NCBI GenBank assembly: GCA_963854835.1
Contig: OY978525.1
Location: forward strand, 77,640,128-77,704,127
Reading direction: 5' to 3'
Source of the DNA: Megamerina dolium
Taxonomy: Eukaryota > Arthropoda > Insecta > Diptera > Megamerinidae
DNA: 64,000 nucleotides
Made by a program: the position numbers and the translations under genes. Positions 10,284 through 19,213 of this stretch are shown here, piece by piece (position 1 is the first letter of the stretch; every line of letters begins with the position of its first letter). The notes beneath the pieces are model-generated. The model did no database searches and was not told the origin of the DNA. It saw only the letters and a program-made list of their open reading frames with translations.

Positions 10284-11324
10284 ATGGGTCGTCGTACAAC
10301 GATGGAACAGCGTAAACTGGTAATTAACCATTTTAGGAAAGGTCAGAGTGTGCGAAAAATTGCTGAAATGACAAATTTAAGTGCCTCAACTGTCCAATAC
10401 ATCATTCAACGCTTCGTTCGCGAAAATCGGTTGGAGAACAAGGGCAGAGAAGCACCTAATAAGATTTTCAACGCTTCAGACGAGCGTTATATTGTACGAA
10501 AAATTAAGAAAAATCCAAAGTTATCCGCTCCGAAGTTGGCTGCAGAGGTTCAGCGTGAAATAGGAAAATCATCCAGTGCTGAAACTGTCCGACGTGTGCT
10601 GCGCAATCATGACTTGAACGGTCGAGTAGCCCGAAAGAAACCATTCATTTCGAAAATGAATATACAACGCCGACTTGACTTCGCCAAAGAGCATATTATT
10701 AATACTCCTGCGTTCTGGAATACCGTTATTTTCGCGGATGAGTCTAAGTTTAATATTTTTGGCTCGGACGGAATGTCATATGTTTGGCGTAAAGCGAATA
10801 CCGAGCTAAACAAGGAGAACCTTAAGCCCACAGTGAAGCATGGTGGCGGTAGCGTGATGGTTTGGGCCTGTATGTCAGCAGCCGGAGTAGGTGAATTGGT
10901 TTTTATTGAGGAAACAATGGACAAAATGAAGTACCTCGAGATTCTGAAAAACAATTTACTTCAAAGTGCAGACAAACTGGGTTTGCGGGAAGAATTTCGG
11001 TACTACCAAGATAATGACCCAAAACATAAATCTGGGATTGTGCAATCTTGGCTTATTTGGAACTGCCCACACTTGATGTCTCCACCACCACAGTCACCTG
11101 ACATGAATGTGATTGAAAATCTTTGGTCTATTTTGGACAATAAAATAAGAACACACAAGATTTCTAATAAGCAAGACCTAAAGAAGGTACTGATGGAAGA
11201 ATGGAAAAAAATCACACCAGACATCACTCAAAAATTGGTGGATTCAATGCCAAATAGACTCCAGGCTGTCATTAACGCTAAGGGATGTCAACTAAATATT
11301 AAAATCAACTTACTTTGTTTTTAG
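10284..11324 (+). CDS. Tc1-family DD34E transposase, intact
   Basis: 346 aa without interruption. Residues 1-110 form the paired-like bipartite HTH (RKLVINHFRKGQSVRKIAEM, then LSAPKLAAEV..SAETVRRVL), which binds the element ends. The catalytic domain shows D152 in FADESKF, D243 in YQDNDPKH and E278 in VIENLW, with exactly 34 residues between D243 and E278 (DD34E). The glycine-rich box KHGGGSVMVW lies at residues 185-194. The length matches the usual 340-350 aa. The ATG at 10284 follows a 370-bp leader and gives the expected N terminus. All catalytic residues are present, so it may be functional. It acts in the nucleus by cut-and-paste at TA sites (family knowledge). Confidence 0.95.
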   Translation: MGRRTTMEQRKLVINHFRKGQSVRKIAEMTNLSASTVQYIIQRFVRENRLENKGREAPNKIFNASDERYIVRKIKKNPKLSAPKLAAEVQREIGKSSSAETVRRVLRNHDLNGRVARKKPFISKMNIQRRLDFAKEHIINTPAFWNTVIFADESKFNIFGSDGMSYVWRKANTELNKENLKPTVKHGGGSVMVWACMSAAGVGELVFIEETMDKMKYLEILKNNLLQSADKLGLREEFRYYQDNDPKHKSGIVQSWLIWNCPHLMSPPPQSPDMNVIENLWSILDNKIRTHKISNKQDLKKVLMEEWKKITPDITQKLVDSMPNRLQAVINAKGCQLNIKINLLCF

Positions 11325-11341
11325 TTTGAACTTAAAGAGAC

Positions 11342-11563
11342 TGTACGAAATAAGCTGTGACATGAATTTTCCTATTTTTTTCTTATTTTATTTTTTTATA
11401 GTGTCAAACACTAAAATTTTGAAAAAGTAAATTTTGGAAAATAAAAAACAAACCTTCCTTTCTAAAATGGCATTTATATTTTGTTCAAATTTTTGCTATA
11501 TTAGGAATTACGACTGCAGCAATTTTTAAACTGTCACTGTACGAAATAAGCTGGGAGCCACTG
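11342..11563 (-). repeat. Right IR/DR end of the Tc1-like element
   Basis: Inner repeat at 11342-11354 (immediately after the transposase stop at 11324) and outer repeat at 11538-11563. Both carry the complement of CTTATTTCGTACA. Confidence 0.8.
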
Positions 11564-11644
11564 TACATTACCAATTTGACGTGATCAGATAAGAAAAGAG
11601 ACCATAAATTCCACCAGAAGTGTTGTGATCTTTGCGGTACCAAG

Positions 11645-12789
11645 ATGAATGAACCACCGGATAAAATAAAAACAACTAGTCAATTGTTATTTCAAACTGA
11701 TAAGACCAAAGTATTAAAAAAATCATCTATCGGTCCAAAATATCTAATTATGAATAGAATTAATAGCAATGAAGATCTATCTAATGTCTCGCCTTTTCTA
11801 ATAAAAAAAGTGATCGACTCCACGTGCGGTGGCGAAGTGGAGCTATGCAAAAAAATAAGAAACGGGAATATACTGATTAAAACAAAAACCTACATGCAAG
11901 CTGTCAAATTAGTCACGCTGATCTCTCTACACTGAATTACTCAAAAGGAGTAATCTACTCAAACGACCTAAGAGGCATATCAGAGGAAATAATTGCGAAA
12001 GAACTATCATCACAAAGCGTAAGCGAGGTCAGGAAAATAATGAAAAAGCAAGACAACACTTTAACAGAAACTGGATTAGTTATCCTAACATTTGCCAATA
12101 AAAATTTACCGGAAGTTATCGCTATTGGTTACGAAAAGATCAAGATCCGCCCTTACATACCTCTGCCAATTAGGTGTATGGGTTGTTTTCGGTAGGGACA
12201 CACAGCAAAAATTTGTAAAAGCAAGAAAATATGTTCAAATTGCTCTAGAGATCTCCATTTAGATCCCGGGTTAAAGGAAATATGTTCAGAGCCTACTGTA
12301 TGTATCAGTTGTCTAGATAATGGAGCCGAAAGTACATATCATCACACTCTTGATGAAATATGTCCAGTGTTCTTAGAGAAAAAAGAGATCCAAGCTATAA
12401 TAACGCTACAAAAAGTTGACAAAAGAAAAGCTTTGACCACTTATAGAGAGAGACATCCACACGATGCAACAACATACTACTCTATTACAACTAACATCAA
12501 CGAACAGATGAGAAGAAAAAGTCCAACTATTCCCAATAACAGTATAAACTCACCACACTTCTCAAGAAACACCCAGAGAGACGCTGTCAGCTACGCCGAT
12601 CTTCCAACTAGAAGCAACATAGAGCGCCAAGTTAAAACAACGCTAAGCAGCAAACCACCTGTCACCGCCCCCCTCCCTACTACATCATCCCTCGTTACAG
12701 CTCTTAAACCTTCGTACAACACACTACACGACGTCAAACACCAACCACTAAGAGAAACAAAAGTTCAAATACTACCTATAAGCACATCA
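11645..12789 (+). pseudogene. I-type element ORF1 (gag), 5' part
   Basis: Starts MNEPPDKIKTTSQ at 11645 and is open to 11935. A frameshift near 11900 then moves the rest to frame 1: VIYSNDLRGISEEII ... KIKIRPYIPLPIRC. The CCHC zinc-knuckle region follows (CMGCFR, then a TAG at about 12193 where Phe is expected, GHTAKICKSK, CSNCSRDLHLDPG, CISCLDNGAESTYHH). It is open again to the insertion point (LEKKEIQAIITL ... QILPIS). This is the nucleocapsid-like RNA-binding protein of I elements. The BEL element interrupts it at 12795, and the remaining C-terminal codons lie at 18995-19126. Confidence 0.82.
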
Positions 12790-12794
12790 AATAG
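12790..12794. repeat. 5-bp target duplication of the BEL element, left copy
   Basis: AATAG immediately before the LTR. The identical AATAG follows the 3' LTR at 18995-18999. Confidence 0.95.
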
Positions 12795-13322
12795 TGTCTA
12801 CGCCAGAATGCCGATATCGCGCACTGTCAATTTATTAATTTATTTAATTATATTTTAAATTATAACTTTCAGTGAGTTGGCAACCCCAGTCGATTTATCA
12901 CGTTTCGTTTCTATTTGCCGCTCTCCCTCTCTCTCTCTCTCTCTCTGTCTCTTCTTCTTAATTTTCCTATATTCTTTTTCTATCGTTTTGTAGGACTCTT
13001 CTCGTTTTACATCCCAAAAAGACAGTGCGCGAATTTTGTGAATATTATTTTCCTATATTTCTCCTCTTATTTATATTTACATTATTTCCTATATCGAGTT
13101 ATTTAAAATTGTGAACAAATTAAAGATTTCATTAAACTACAAATAACGATACAAGTGTTTTTCAATTGTACAACAAATTGGTTCAATTATTTGCATACAT
13201 TATAATATCCTGTGTGTGTGTAGCAGATGATATTGTCCACAGCACCAGCCACAATAACAACAAACACAGCGGCAAGAAGCCAACGATAAGCGGCCCACCG
13301 GCAACCCCATCTCAACTCTACA
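12795..13322 (+). repeat. 5' LTR of the BEL/Pao element (528 bp)
   Basis: Begins TGTCTACGCC and ends CAACTCTACA. It contains a (CT)n tract near 12925-12950 and GT-rich TGTGTGTG near 13211. It differs from the 3' LTR by an 8-bp insertion near 12805, 4 bp of CT repeat and about three substitutions. Confidence 0.95.
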
Positions 13323-13327
13323 TTTTT

Positions 13328-13345
13328 TGGTCCTTCGAGCCGGAT
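13328..13345 (+). promoter_or_regulatory. Primer binding site of the BEL/Pao element
   Basis: TGGTCCTTCGAGCCGGAT lies five bases after the LTR. Its complement resembles the 3' end of insect tRNA-Tyr with CCA added (tRNA identity from memory, not checked). Confidence 0.75.
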
Positions 13346-14666
13346 CGGCTCGCAACGATTGGTAAGCAAATCTTGCCACCCCAGGTACGTGCATTCCATG
13401 CATTTTATGTACCCACATACATATTCTCTCCAAGCGTATGTGATTGCTTACATAATCCATACATACATAAATTGCATAAACCCGATACGTATACATGTAT
13501 ATTATACTCCCGGCTATCATAAAATCTTAAAATTTGGATCAAACCAAATCATCTGCAGTAATATATCATTATATTTGTTGTTGCGTCAAGTGATACTCCC
13601 TCTCAGATCTCCCTCTCATATCATCTCAAATCTCTCTACGAGAGTTAAGATAAATCGATCGTTTATCACAGCAAAACTTGTTTTTGCCTTTTTTTGTTTT
13701 GGATTTGTACATACATAATACATGCATTCCCACTAATTACAAATTAACAAGAATATCTGGCGTCAAACACTAACAACAATACATCGTATATTGTTTGGCA
13801 TAACACACTTCTCAAATGCAAATTGTTGCTTTTCACCTCATAATAATAATTTATATATTGTTGATAAAAACCAATATTACGAATATTTGTTCTCCCTTTT
13901 AGATATAAATCTGCTTGGCTTACATGCAAAGACAACAACAGTGTTTTTTGTTCAAATTCACAGGCAATTAACTGTTGTAAACACTTGTATTTAATCTACC
14001 TGCTGTGATTTGTGCATATTCATGAACCATCAACAACAAGTACACCCAAAAGTAAGCAAAAGGTTTTTGTCATACATAAGCAGCAACAAAGGAATTGACT
14101 TCGATTGCATTTGATTATAAGTATAGCGGTACTATATTATAACTAAATATCGTTCTCCCTTTTTTTGGTTTTGTACATTAACAACAAATATAAGTACATT
14201 GTACTTCAAACTAGAAGTAATATAACAATAACAATTGTATACTATTTTCTATTGGAAAATACCCAGGGAGAAAAATAGTCACTCTCAACCCTAAGTTGCT
14301 ACAGTGCGATCAAATATAATATAATTTATTTCTTGGTGAGAGATAATATAATACAAGTTCCGGAAAGCACAATACAGTGGTTCCCAAAGTGTTATTCGGT
14401 CCCGCAGTTATTTTCCTACACATATTACATACGTGTATTTTTATATACAAATATCACATTTCTCATAAGTTCGCACAATGGTTTCACTTAACTTTATTAT
14501 TTAAGACTACGTCTTTCGGATTACCTTTTTGCCGGGCACATTTTGGCAACCCATTTTTTATAAATCGTGCGAACAGGCAACATAACTCCAGATTCGCAAG
14601 CAATTCGCTCTCACGTTTTCAAATTTTATCCCGTATTACATCTGGAATTCTACATTTGCTAAAAGG
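13346..14666. other. Untranslated leader of the BEL/Pao element
   Basis: About 1.3 kb of AT-rich sequence between the primer site and the gag ATG with no recognised domain. Short open frames here lack motifs. Packaging signals would be expected in this region. Confidence 0.7.
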
Positions 14667-17360
14667 ATGGCAGCTTACGATCTCTTCAGAGCTGCCGTGG
14701 AAGATATTATTGATTTTGATAGCTATTTTCATGCCATCAACCCGGAAAACCATACAAAATTTGTCTTGGAAGCACAGCAAAGGCAATTCCAGTCCCTGTG
14801 GAGTGATTGCAGAACAGCATATCACAATGTTCTAACAGAGGAAGTCGCTGAAGATGTCGATATTAGCCAAATTAAAGAGGTATATAGAAAATGTTACACC
14901 TCGTATGTCCGGTGCCTCTCTAATATCAATGCTCATCTTCATGAACTGAACGCAGAGGTGGTGTCTCCCGAAATTCCCCCTGCTCCCGATGTAAACATAT
15001 CTCATCAACATTCATTTCCTGCAGTTCTTCACAAGCTGAGATCCGAAGTGGTACCCCCCGCAATTTCCTCTTCTCTCGTTGAAAACATAACCCGTCAACC
15101 TTCATTTCCGACTGTTCTTCACGAGCTGAGTTTCGAGGTGGCATCCCCCGCAGTTTCCTCTTCTCCGGCAATTCCAAATCCACCCGTTGAGAAAATAAAT
15201 AATGAACATTCATTTCCCGCTGTTCAGCTGCCTCCATGCGACACCCCATGTTTTTCAGGCGATTATGTATCGTGGCCAAGTTTTCGTGACTTGTTTACGG
15301 CATTATACCGTAATAACCCCCGTCTGTCGCCAGTGGAAAAATTATACCACTTGCTACAGAAAACCCGAGGTGAAGCGCATAGCATCATTCAGTCTACTCC
15401 CTTGACTAATGATGGCTTCACACTAGCTTGTCACAATCTCGAGGAGAGGTATGAGAATAAGAGAATTCTCGTCAACTTACAGTTGAAATCTCTTTTCACT
15501 CTCCAGGCGGTAACTCACGAAACCGGCCCTAACTTAAAACGATTACAACGAACGATGAATGACAGCATTACCCATCTAAAGCTACTGAATATCGACACCG
15601 CTCAGTGGGATGCGTTTTTCGTTTATTTGTGTTCGACAAAGATTCCCGACACGACTCTGTGTCTTTGGGAGCAGTCTTTTAAAAATAAGCGAGAAATCCC
15701 TAAGTGGAGTGATTTTGACGCCTTCTTAACCGAGCGATATCAAACGTTAGAATCGGTCTCGGATATCCGCAGTGGTTCCCGGCAACTCAGCCAGCCACAG
15801 AATCGGCAATTCCCCCAAACATCGAATCGGCAACCCGGTCGGTTCGGCTCTCGCAGGCGATCGGACAGTCTTCCAACGACTCCCAGAAAAATCAGTAAAT
15901 ACCCCAACAACATTGTAACTCGCGGTTGTCCACTGTGTAGGAAAACACACCCTCTTCGCCATTGCCCGGATTTCCTTAAATTAAGCATAGAAGAACGGTA
16001 CAATGTTGTAAAAAAGCAGAAACTATGTAGCAATTGCTTTGCTAATTCTCACGACCGTAGCAATTGCAAAAGCATATTCACATGTTCGTTTTGTGCGAAA
16101 ACGCATCATTCTTTGCTTCATAGGACAGAAAACGCCCGCAGCATTCATCGTGAAGAAACACCCGAAGTAACTCCCGCTGGAACATCTCGTCAAACGTTCG
16201 CTTCTCAGATGCAAACTGTTGCAACCGAGAAACACGATACAGGATTGGTTATTGAAAACCACCCAACAAGCCATCATACTGTGCTCCTTGGAACAGCATT
16301 AGTGCAGATACGACATCACCATACAACATTCACCACCCGTGCCCTAATCGACTCAGGTTCAGAAGCAACGTTCATTTCGGAACGTCTACGTAACAGGTTG
16401 CGCCTCCCTGTTTGTGACGTCCAAACTGAAATTACTGGCCTGAATGAAGTAGTAACTGCGCATTCTACAAAAAGGTGTTCATTGGTGATCGGATCCCCTA
16501 TTGACCCGAGCGTAACAATTAATGTGGATGCTTTTGTATTAAACAAACTTACAGGAATACTGCCGTCTCACACGATATCCGCCAACTTACGTAAAGAACT
16601 CTCTGGTTTACAGTTGGCGGATGAAAATCTACATAAAAGTTCCACTGTAGATATGATATTAGGTGGTGACATCTACCCGTCACTAATGTTGGGAGACATT
16701 AGCAAAGGCGTTCTCGGAACTTTGATTGCCCAAAATACAGTTTTTGGTTGGATAATCACCGGTCGTCTTTCGAAATCGCAGTCATATACAACGTGTTCGT
16801 CTTCCGATATCCAGCTCCCAGAAAGTTCCCGTGTGCCTTCTGCTACATCACGCGATAACCCTCACATTGGAAACAACCATCTAACAGGATCTAATGATCA
16901 CAAATCCCATGCAACCACGATTGATAGTTCGTTTAACACTCTCACTAAGACACGCTGCCCGCTATGTAAAGGCATGCACCCCCTACGACAATGCACAGAG
17001 TTTTCCAAACTTAAGGTGGAAGAGAGAATACTCTTTGTGCGTCAGTATCAGATTTGCATAAACTCCTTGGCCACATCGCATACCCTTGCCAGGTGTCATA
17101 GCGAGTTTTCATGCCGTCTTTGTGGAAAGCAACATCATTCCCTGCTTCACAGAGCACGGCATGACCCGAGAGCAAAGAGGAAAGTTCGACATTATACAAT
17201 GTTCCCCCCAGATGCAGAGGATCGATCTTACAGATCGCATCCAAGAAGAAGACAACTCCCGTCAAAGGTACTTAGCACACGTAATACTTCCCGTACAACG
17301 GTATTCAACGGATTATCGAGTTTTGCACATCACTCCCCAAAAAAAGGCTCGTTCAGTTAA
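14667..17360 (+). CDS. BEL/Pao gag-protease polyprotein with a second zinc-knuckle block
   Basis: 897 aa, uninterrupted. Residues 1-90 are helical. A low-complexity proline/serine region with repeated EVVSP-type units follows (about 95-185). The BEL-type gag core begins near 198 (GDYVSWPSFRDLFTALY ... VEKLYHLLQKTRGEA ... LEERYENKRILVNLQL). CCHC-like knuckles span about 421-490 (CPLCRKTHPLRHC, CSNCFANSHDRSNC, CSFCAKTHHSLLH). The aspartic protease has DSGSEATFI at about 562 and an IIGGDIYPSL-like region near 670. After the protease a diverged copy of the knuckle block appears at about 763-830 (CPLCKGMHPLRQC, CINSLATSHTLARC with one Cys changed to Ser, CRLCGKQHHSLLH). The frame then closes without any RT. 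Gag would form particles in the cytoplasm. The intact frame in an element lacking pol suggests a gag-donating or trans-mobilised lineage (inference). Confidence 0.9.
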   Translation: MAAYDLFRAAVEDIIDFDSYFHAINPENHTKFVLEAQQRQFQSLWSDCRTAYHNVLTEEVAEDVDISQIKEVYRKCYTSYVRCLSNINAHLHELNAEVVSPEIPPAPDVNISHQHSFPAVLHKLRSEVVPPAISSSLVENITRQPSFPTVLHELSFEVASPAVSSSPAIPNPPVEKINNEHSFPAVQLPPCDTPCFSGDYVSWPSFRDLFTALYRNNPRLSPVEKLYHLLQKTRGEAHSIIQSTPLTNDGFTLACHNLEERYENKRILVNLQLKSLFTLQAVTHETGPNLKRLQRTMNDSITHLKLLNIDTAQWDAFFVYLCSTKIPDTTLCLWEQSFKNKREIPKWSDFDAFLTERYQTLESVSDIRSGSRQLSQPQNRQFPQTSNRQPGRFGSRRRSDSLPTTPRKISKYPNNIVTRGCPLCRKTHPLRHCPDFLKLSIEERYNVVKKQKLCSNCFANSHDRSNCKSIFTCSFCAKTHHSLLHRTENARSIHREETPEVTPAGTSRQTFASQMQTVATEKHDTGLVIENHPTSHHTVLLGTALVQIRHHHTTFTTRALIDSGSEATFISERLRNRLRLPVCDVQTEITGLNEVVTAHSTKRCSLVIGSPIDPSVTINVDAFVLNKLTGILPSHTISANLRKELSGLQLADENLHKSSTVDMILGGDIYPSLMLGDISKGVLGTLIAQNTVFGWIITGRLSKSQSYTTCSSSDIQLPESSRVPSATSRDNPHIGNNHLTGSNDHKSHATTIDSSFNTLTKTRCPLCKGMHPLRQCTEFSKLKVEERILFVRQYQICINSLATSHTLARCHSEFSCRLCGKQHHSLLHRARHDPRAKRKVRHYTMFPPDAEDRSYRSHPRRRQLPSKVLSTRNTSRTTVFNGLSSFAHHSPKKGSFS

Positions 17361-18465
17361 CGAGAGGACTTGTACTCGAATGGCAATGCATTCGATCCCA
17401 CCTAATATTGGCCCCCCAAAATTGTTGTCACGTAAAATGTGATTTGAAGATTGTGGCTTGAGCAACATATAAGCCTCTGATGCCACACCCGTATTATGTA
17501 GCAACGTTTTGTCAGGTTATACGATACTGACCGTCATACGCATCCCTCTCTCACATGGTTCAGTTTACTGTAACTGCCCGATTTAATTCCCGAACTTCTA
17601 CGAAGCTTCAATGGAACTATGCACTGGCATACCGTATATGCGTATGAATAATCCCATGTGTTAATTTCACATTATTTGCTACCTATTCATGAATTGAGTC
17701 ATATCATGAACCCAACACACATAGATTTTATCTGAGTGTAGAACGTGTCAAGAACGTTATATATTTTGGCACTCCCGACAAGCTGGATTTGTTTATGTAG
17801 CAAGTGCTCTACGAGCTCAAGGTTTGTCAACTACGTTGACTTTTCGAAACCTTTGATCTGGCCTTCGACCACCCCTTATAGAATCTATCCACCTGAGATG
17901 GAGTAATATAATCCCGAGAAATACACCAATCAACATTGGAAATCACTCTACAATCAACATTTGTCAGCAATCAACATTCATCAATCAACACGGAACAACA
18001 ATCAACATTAATTCCCACATCTTTCTCCCGAAAATTTACGATTTAAACGTGAATATTATTCAATGTTCTACCCACATTATATTTACGTGTTTGAACAAAA
18101 TCACTCCGGCTTTTCCTGTCGAACTCAGCAAGAATTACATATGAAAATTTAAGATTTCATGGATATTTAATTTAAGAATAGAATGAATTGAATGTACTAT
18201 TATTAAGTTCCCTCTTTTTAATTCATTTAAACATTTCTTCTTCGATCATTACTACTATTCTTAATTGCTTTTCTTCATTAAGTTTACTCGAATTTCTGTT
18301 ACTACTTTATTTATATTGATTTTTTTTATATTCAGTTATATTTCTCATATTAACTTTAATTTAATTTCTTTTGATTTGTGATCTTCTCTCTCTCTCTATC
18401 TATCTCTTTTACTCTCTCTAATCTATTTGACTGTTGAAGTTCCGTCTCTTTTGCAGTAACCCTGC
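17361..18465. other. Non-coding 3' internal region of the BEL element with an iterated decamer
   Basis: This is where pol would normally lie, but I see no RT, RNase H or integrase motif in any frame. Between 17927 and 18008 the decamer CAATCAACAT (one copy ending in C) occurs five times at 17927, 17951, 17968, 17982 and 17999. A CT-rich run (about 18386-18420) precedes the purine tract. Confidence 0.75.
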
Positions 18466-18478
18466 AAGGGGGGCGGAA
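18466..18478 (+). promoter_or_regulatory. Polypurine tract of the BEL/Pao element
   Basis: AAGGGGGGCGGAA directly before the 3' LTR TG, the expected position for plus-strand priming. Confidence 0.85.
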
Positions 18479-18994
18479 TGTCTACGCCGATGTCGCGCAC
18501 TGTCAATTTATTAATTTATTTAATTATATTTTAAATTATAACTTTCAGTGAGTTGGCAACCCCAGTCGATTTATCACGTTTCGTTTCTATTTGCCGCTCT
18601 CCCTCTCTCTCTCTCTCTGTCTCTTCTTCTTAATTTTCCTATATTCTTTTTCTATCGTTTTGTAGGACTCTTCTCGTTTTACATCCCAAAAAGACAGTGC
18701 GCGAATTTTGTGAATATTATTTTCCTATATTTCTCCTCTTATTTATATTTACATTATTTCCTATATCGAGTGATTTAAAATTGTGAACAAATTAAAGATT
18801 TCATTAAAATACAAATAACGATACAAGTGTTTTTCAATTGTACAACAAATTGGTTCAATTATTTGCATACATTATAATATCCTGTGTGTGTGTAGCAGAT
18901 GATATTGTCCACAGCACCAGCCACAATAACAACAAACACAGCGGCAAGAAGCCAACGATAAGCGGCCCACCGGCAACCCCATCTCAACTCTACA
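18479..18994 (+). repeat. 3' LTR of the BEL/Pao element (516 bp)
   Basis: TGTCTACGCCGATG ... CAACTCTACA, followed by the AATAG duplication at 18995-18999. Nearly identical to 12795-13322. Confidence 0.95.
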
Positions 18995-18999
18995 AATAG

Positions 19000-19126
19000 A
19001 ACAAAAAATAAGCTGAAGAGAATAGCGAAATATAAAAAAAATGAATCCAACAAACCGAATAACAGAAACATCAGCGATGACTGCGACTCATCGGGGTCAA
19101 TGTCAATCGATCCAGAGGCACTATAG
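19000..19126 (+). pseudogene. I-type element ORF1, 3' end
   Basis: After the BEL insertion the gag frame resumes (NRTKNKLKRIAKYKK ... SSGSMSIDPEAL) and stops at TAG 19124-19126. It is basic and then acidic, as at the end of I-factor ORF1. The AATAG duplication is shared by both halves. Confidence 0.7.
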
Positions 19127-19213
19127 AAATAACGTAGTCTTAAAAGTTTAAATAGATCTAAGCAAAACCCTGTATATTAACCGAAATTAAGAAGCCCCCC
19201 AACAATTTAACAA

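Larger units (their letters stand above)
9913..11563 (+). mobile_element. Tc1-like transposon, structurally complete, IR/DR type
   Basis: The element is bounded by TA on both sides (9911-9912 and 11564-11565). It starts CAGTGGCTCACAGCTTATTT and ends with the complement (AAATAAGCTGGGAGCCACTG). Each end contains two copies of the core CTTATTTCGTACA about 200 bp apart (9926-9938 and 10121-10133 on the left; complements at 11342-11354 and 11538-11550 on the right). This is the IR/DR layout known from Minos, Paris and Sleeping Beauty type elements. The single ORF (10284-11324) is intact. Length is 1651 bp, normal for the family. The right end is abutted by an I-type element three bases later. Confidence 0.92.
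12795..18994 (+). mobile_element. Young non-autonomous BEL/Pao retrotransposon (gag-protease only)
   Basis: Complete 6.2 kb element: 5' LTR 12795-13322, primer site 13328-13345, untranslated leader, gag-protease ORF 14667-17360, non-coding 17361-18465, purine tract, 3' LTR 18479-18994, flanked by AATAG duplications. LTRs start TG and end CA. The two LTRs differ by about three substitutions plus an 8-bp and a 4-bp (CT repeat) indel, indicating recent insertion. No RT, RNase H or integrase is present, so mobilisation would need a partner's pol. It lies in ORF1 of the I-type element. Confidence 0.93.

Noticed and set aside
12915..13106. Small open frames within the BEL LTRs (also 18548-18778 and 13187-13520)
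   Set aside because: They lie in duplicated LTR sequence with (CT)n runs and have no conserved domain.
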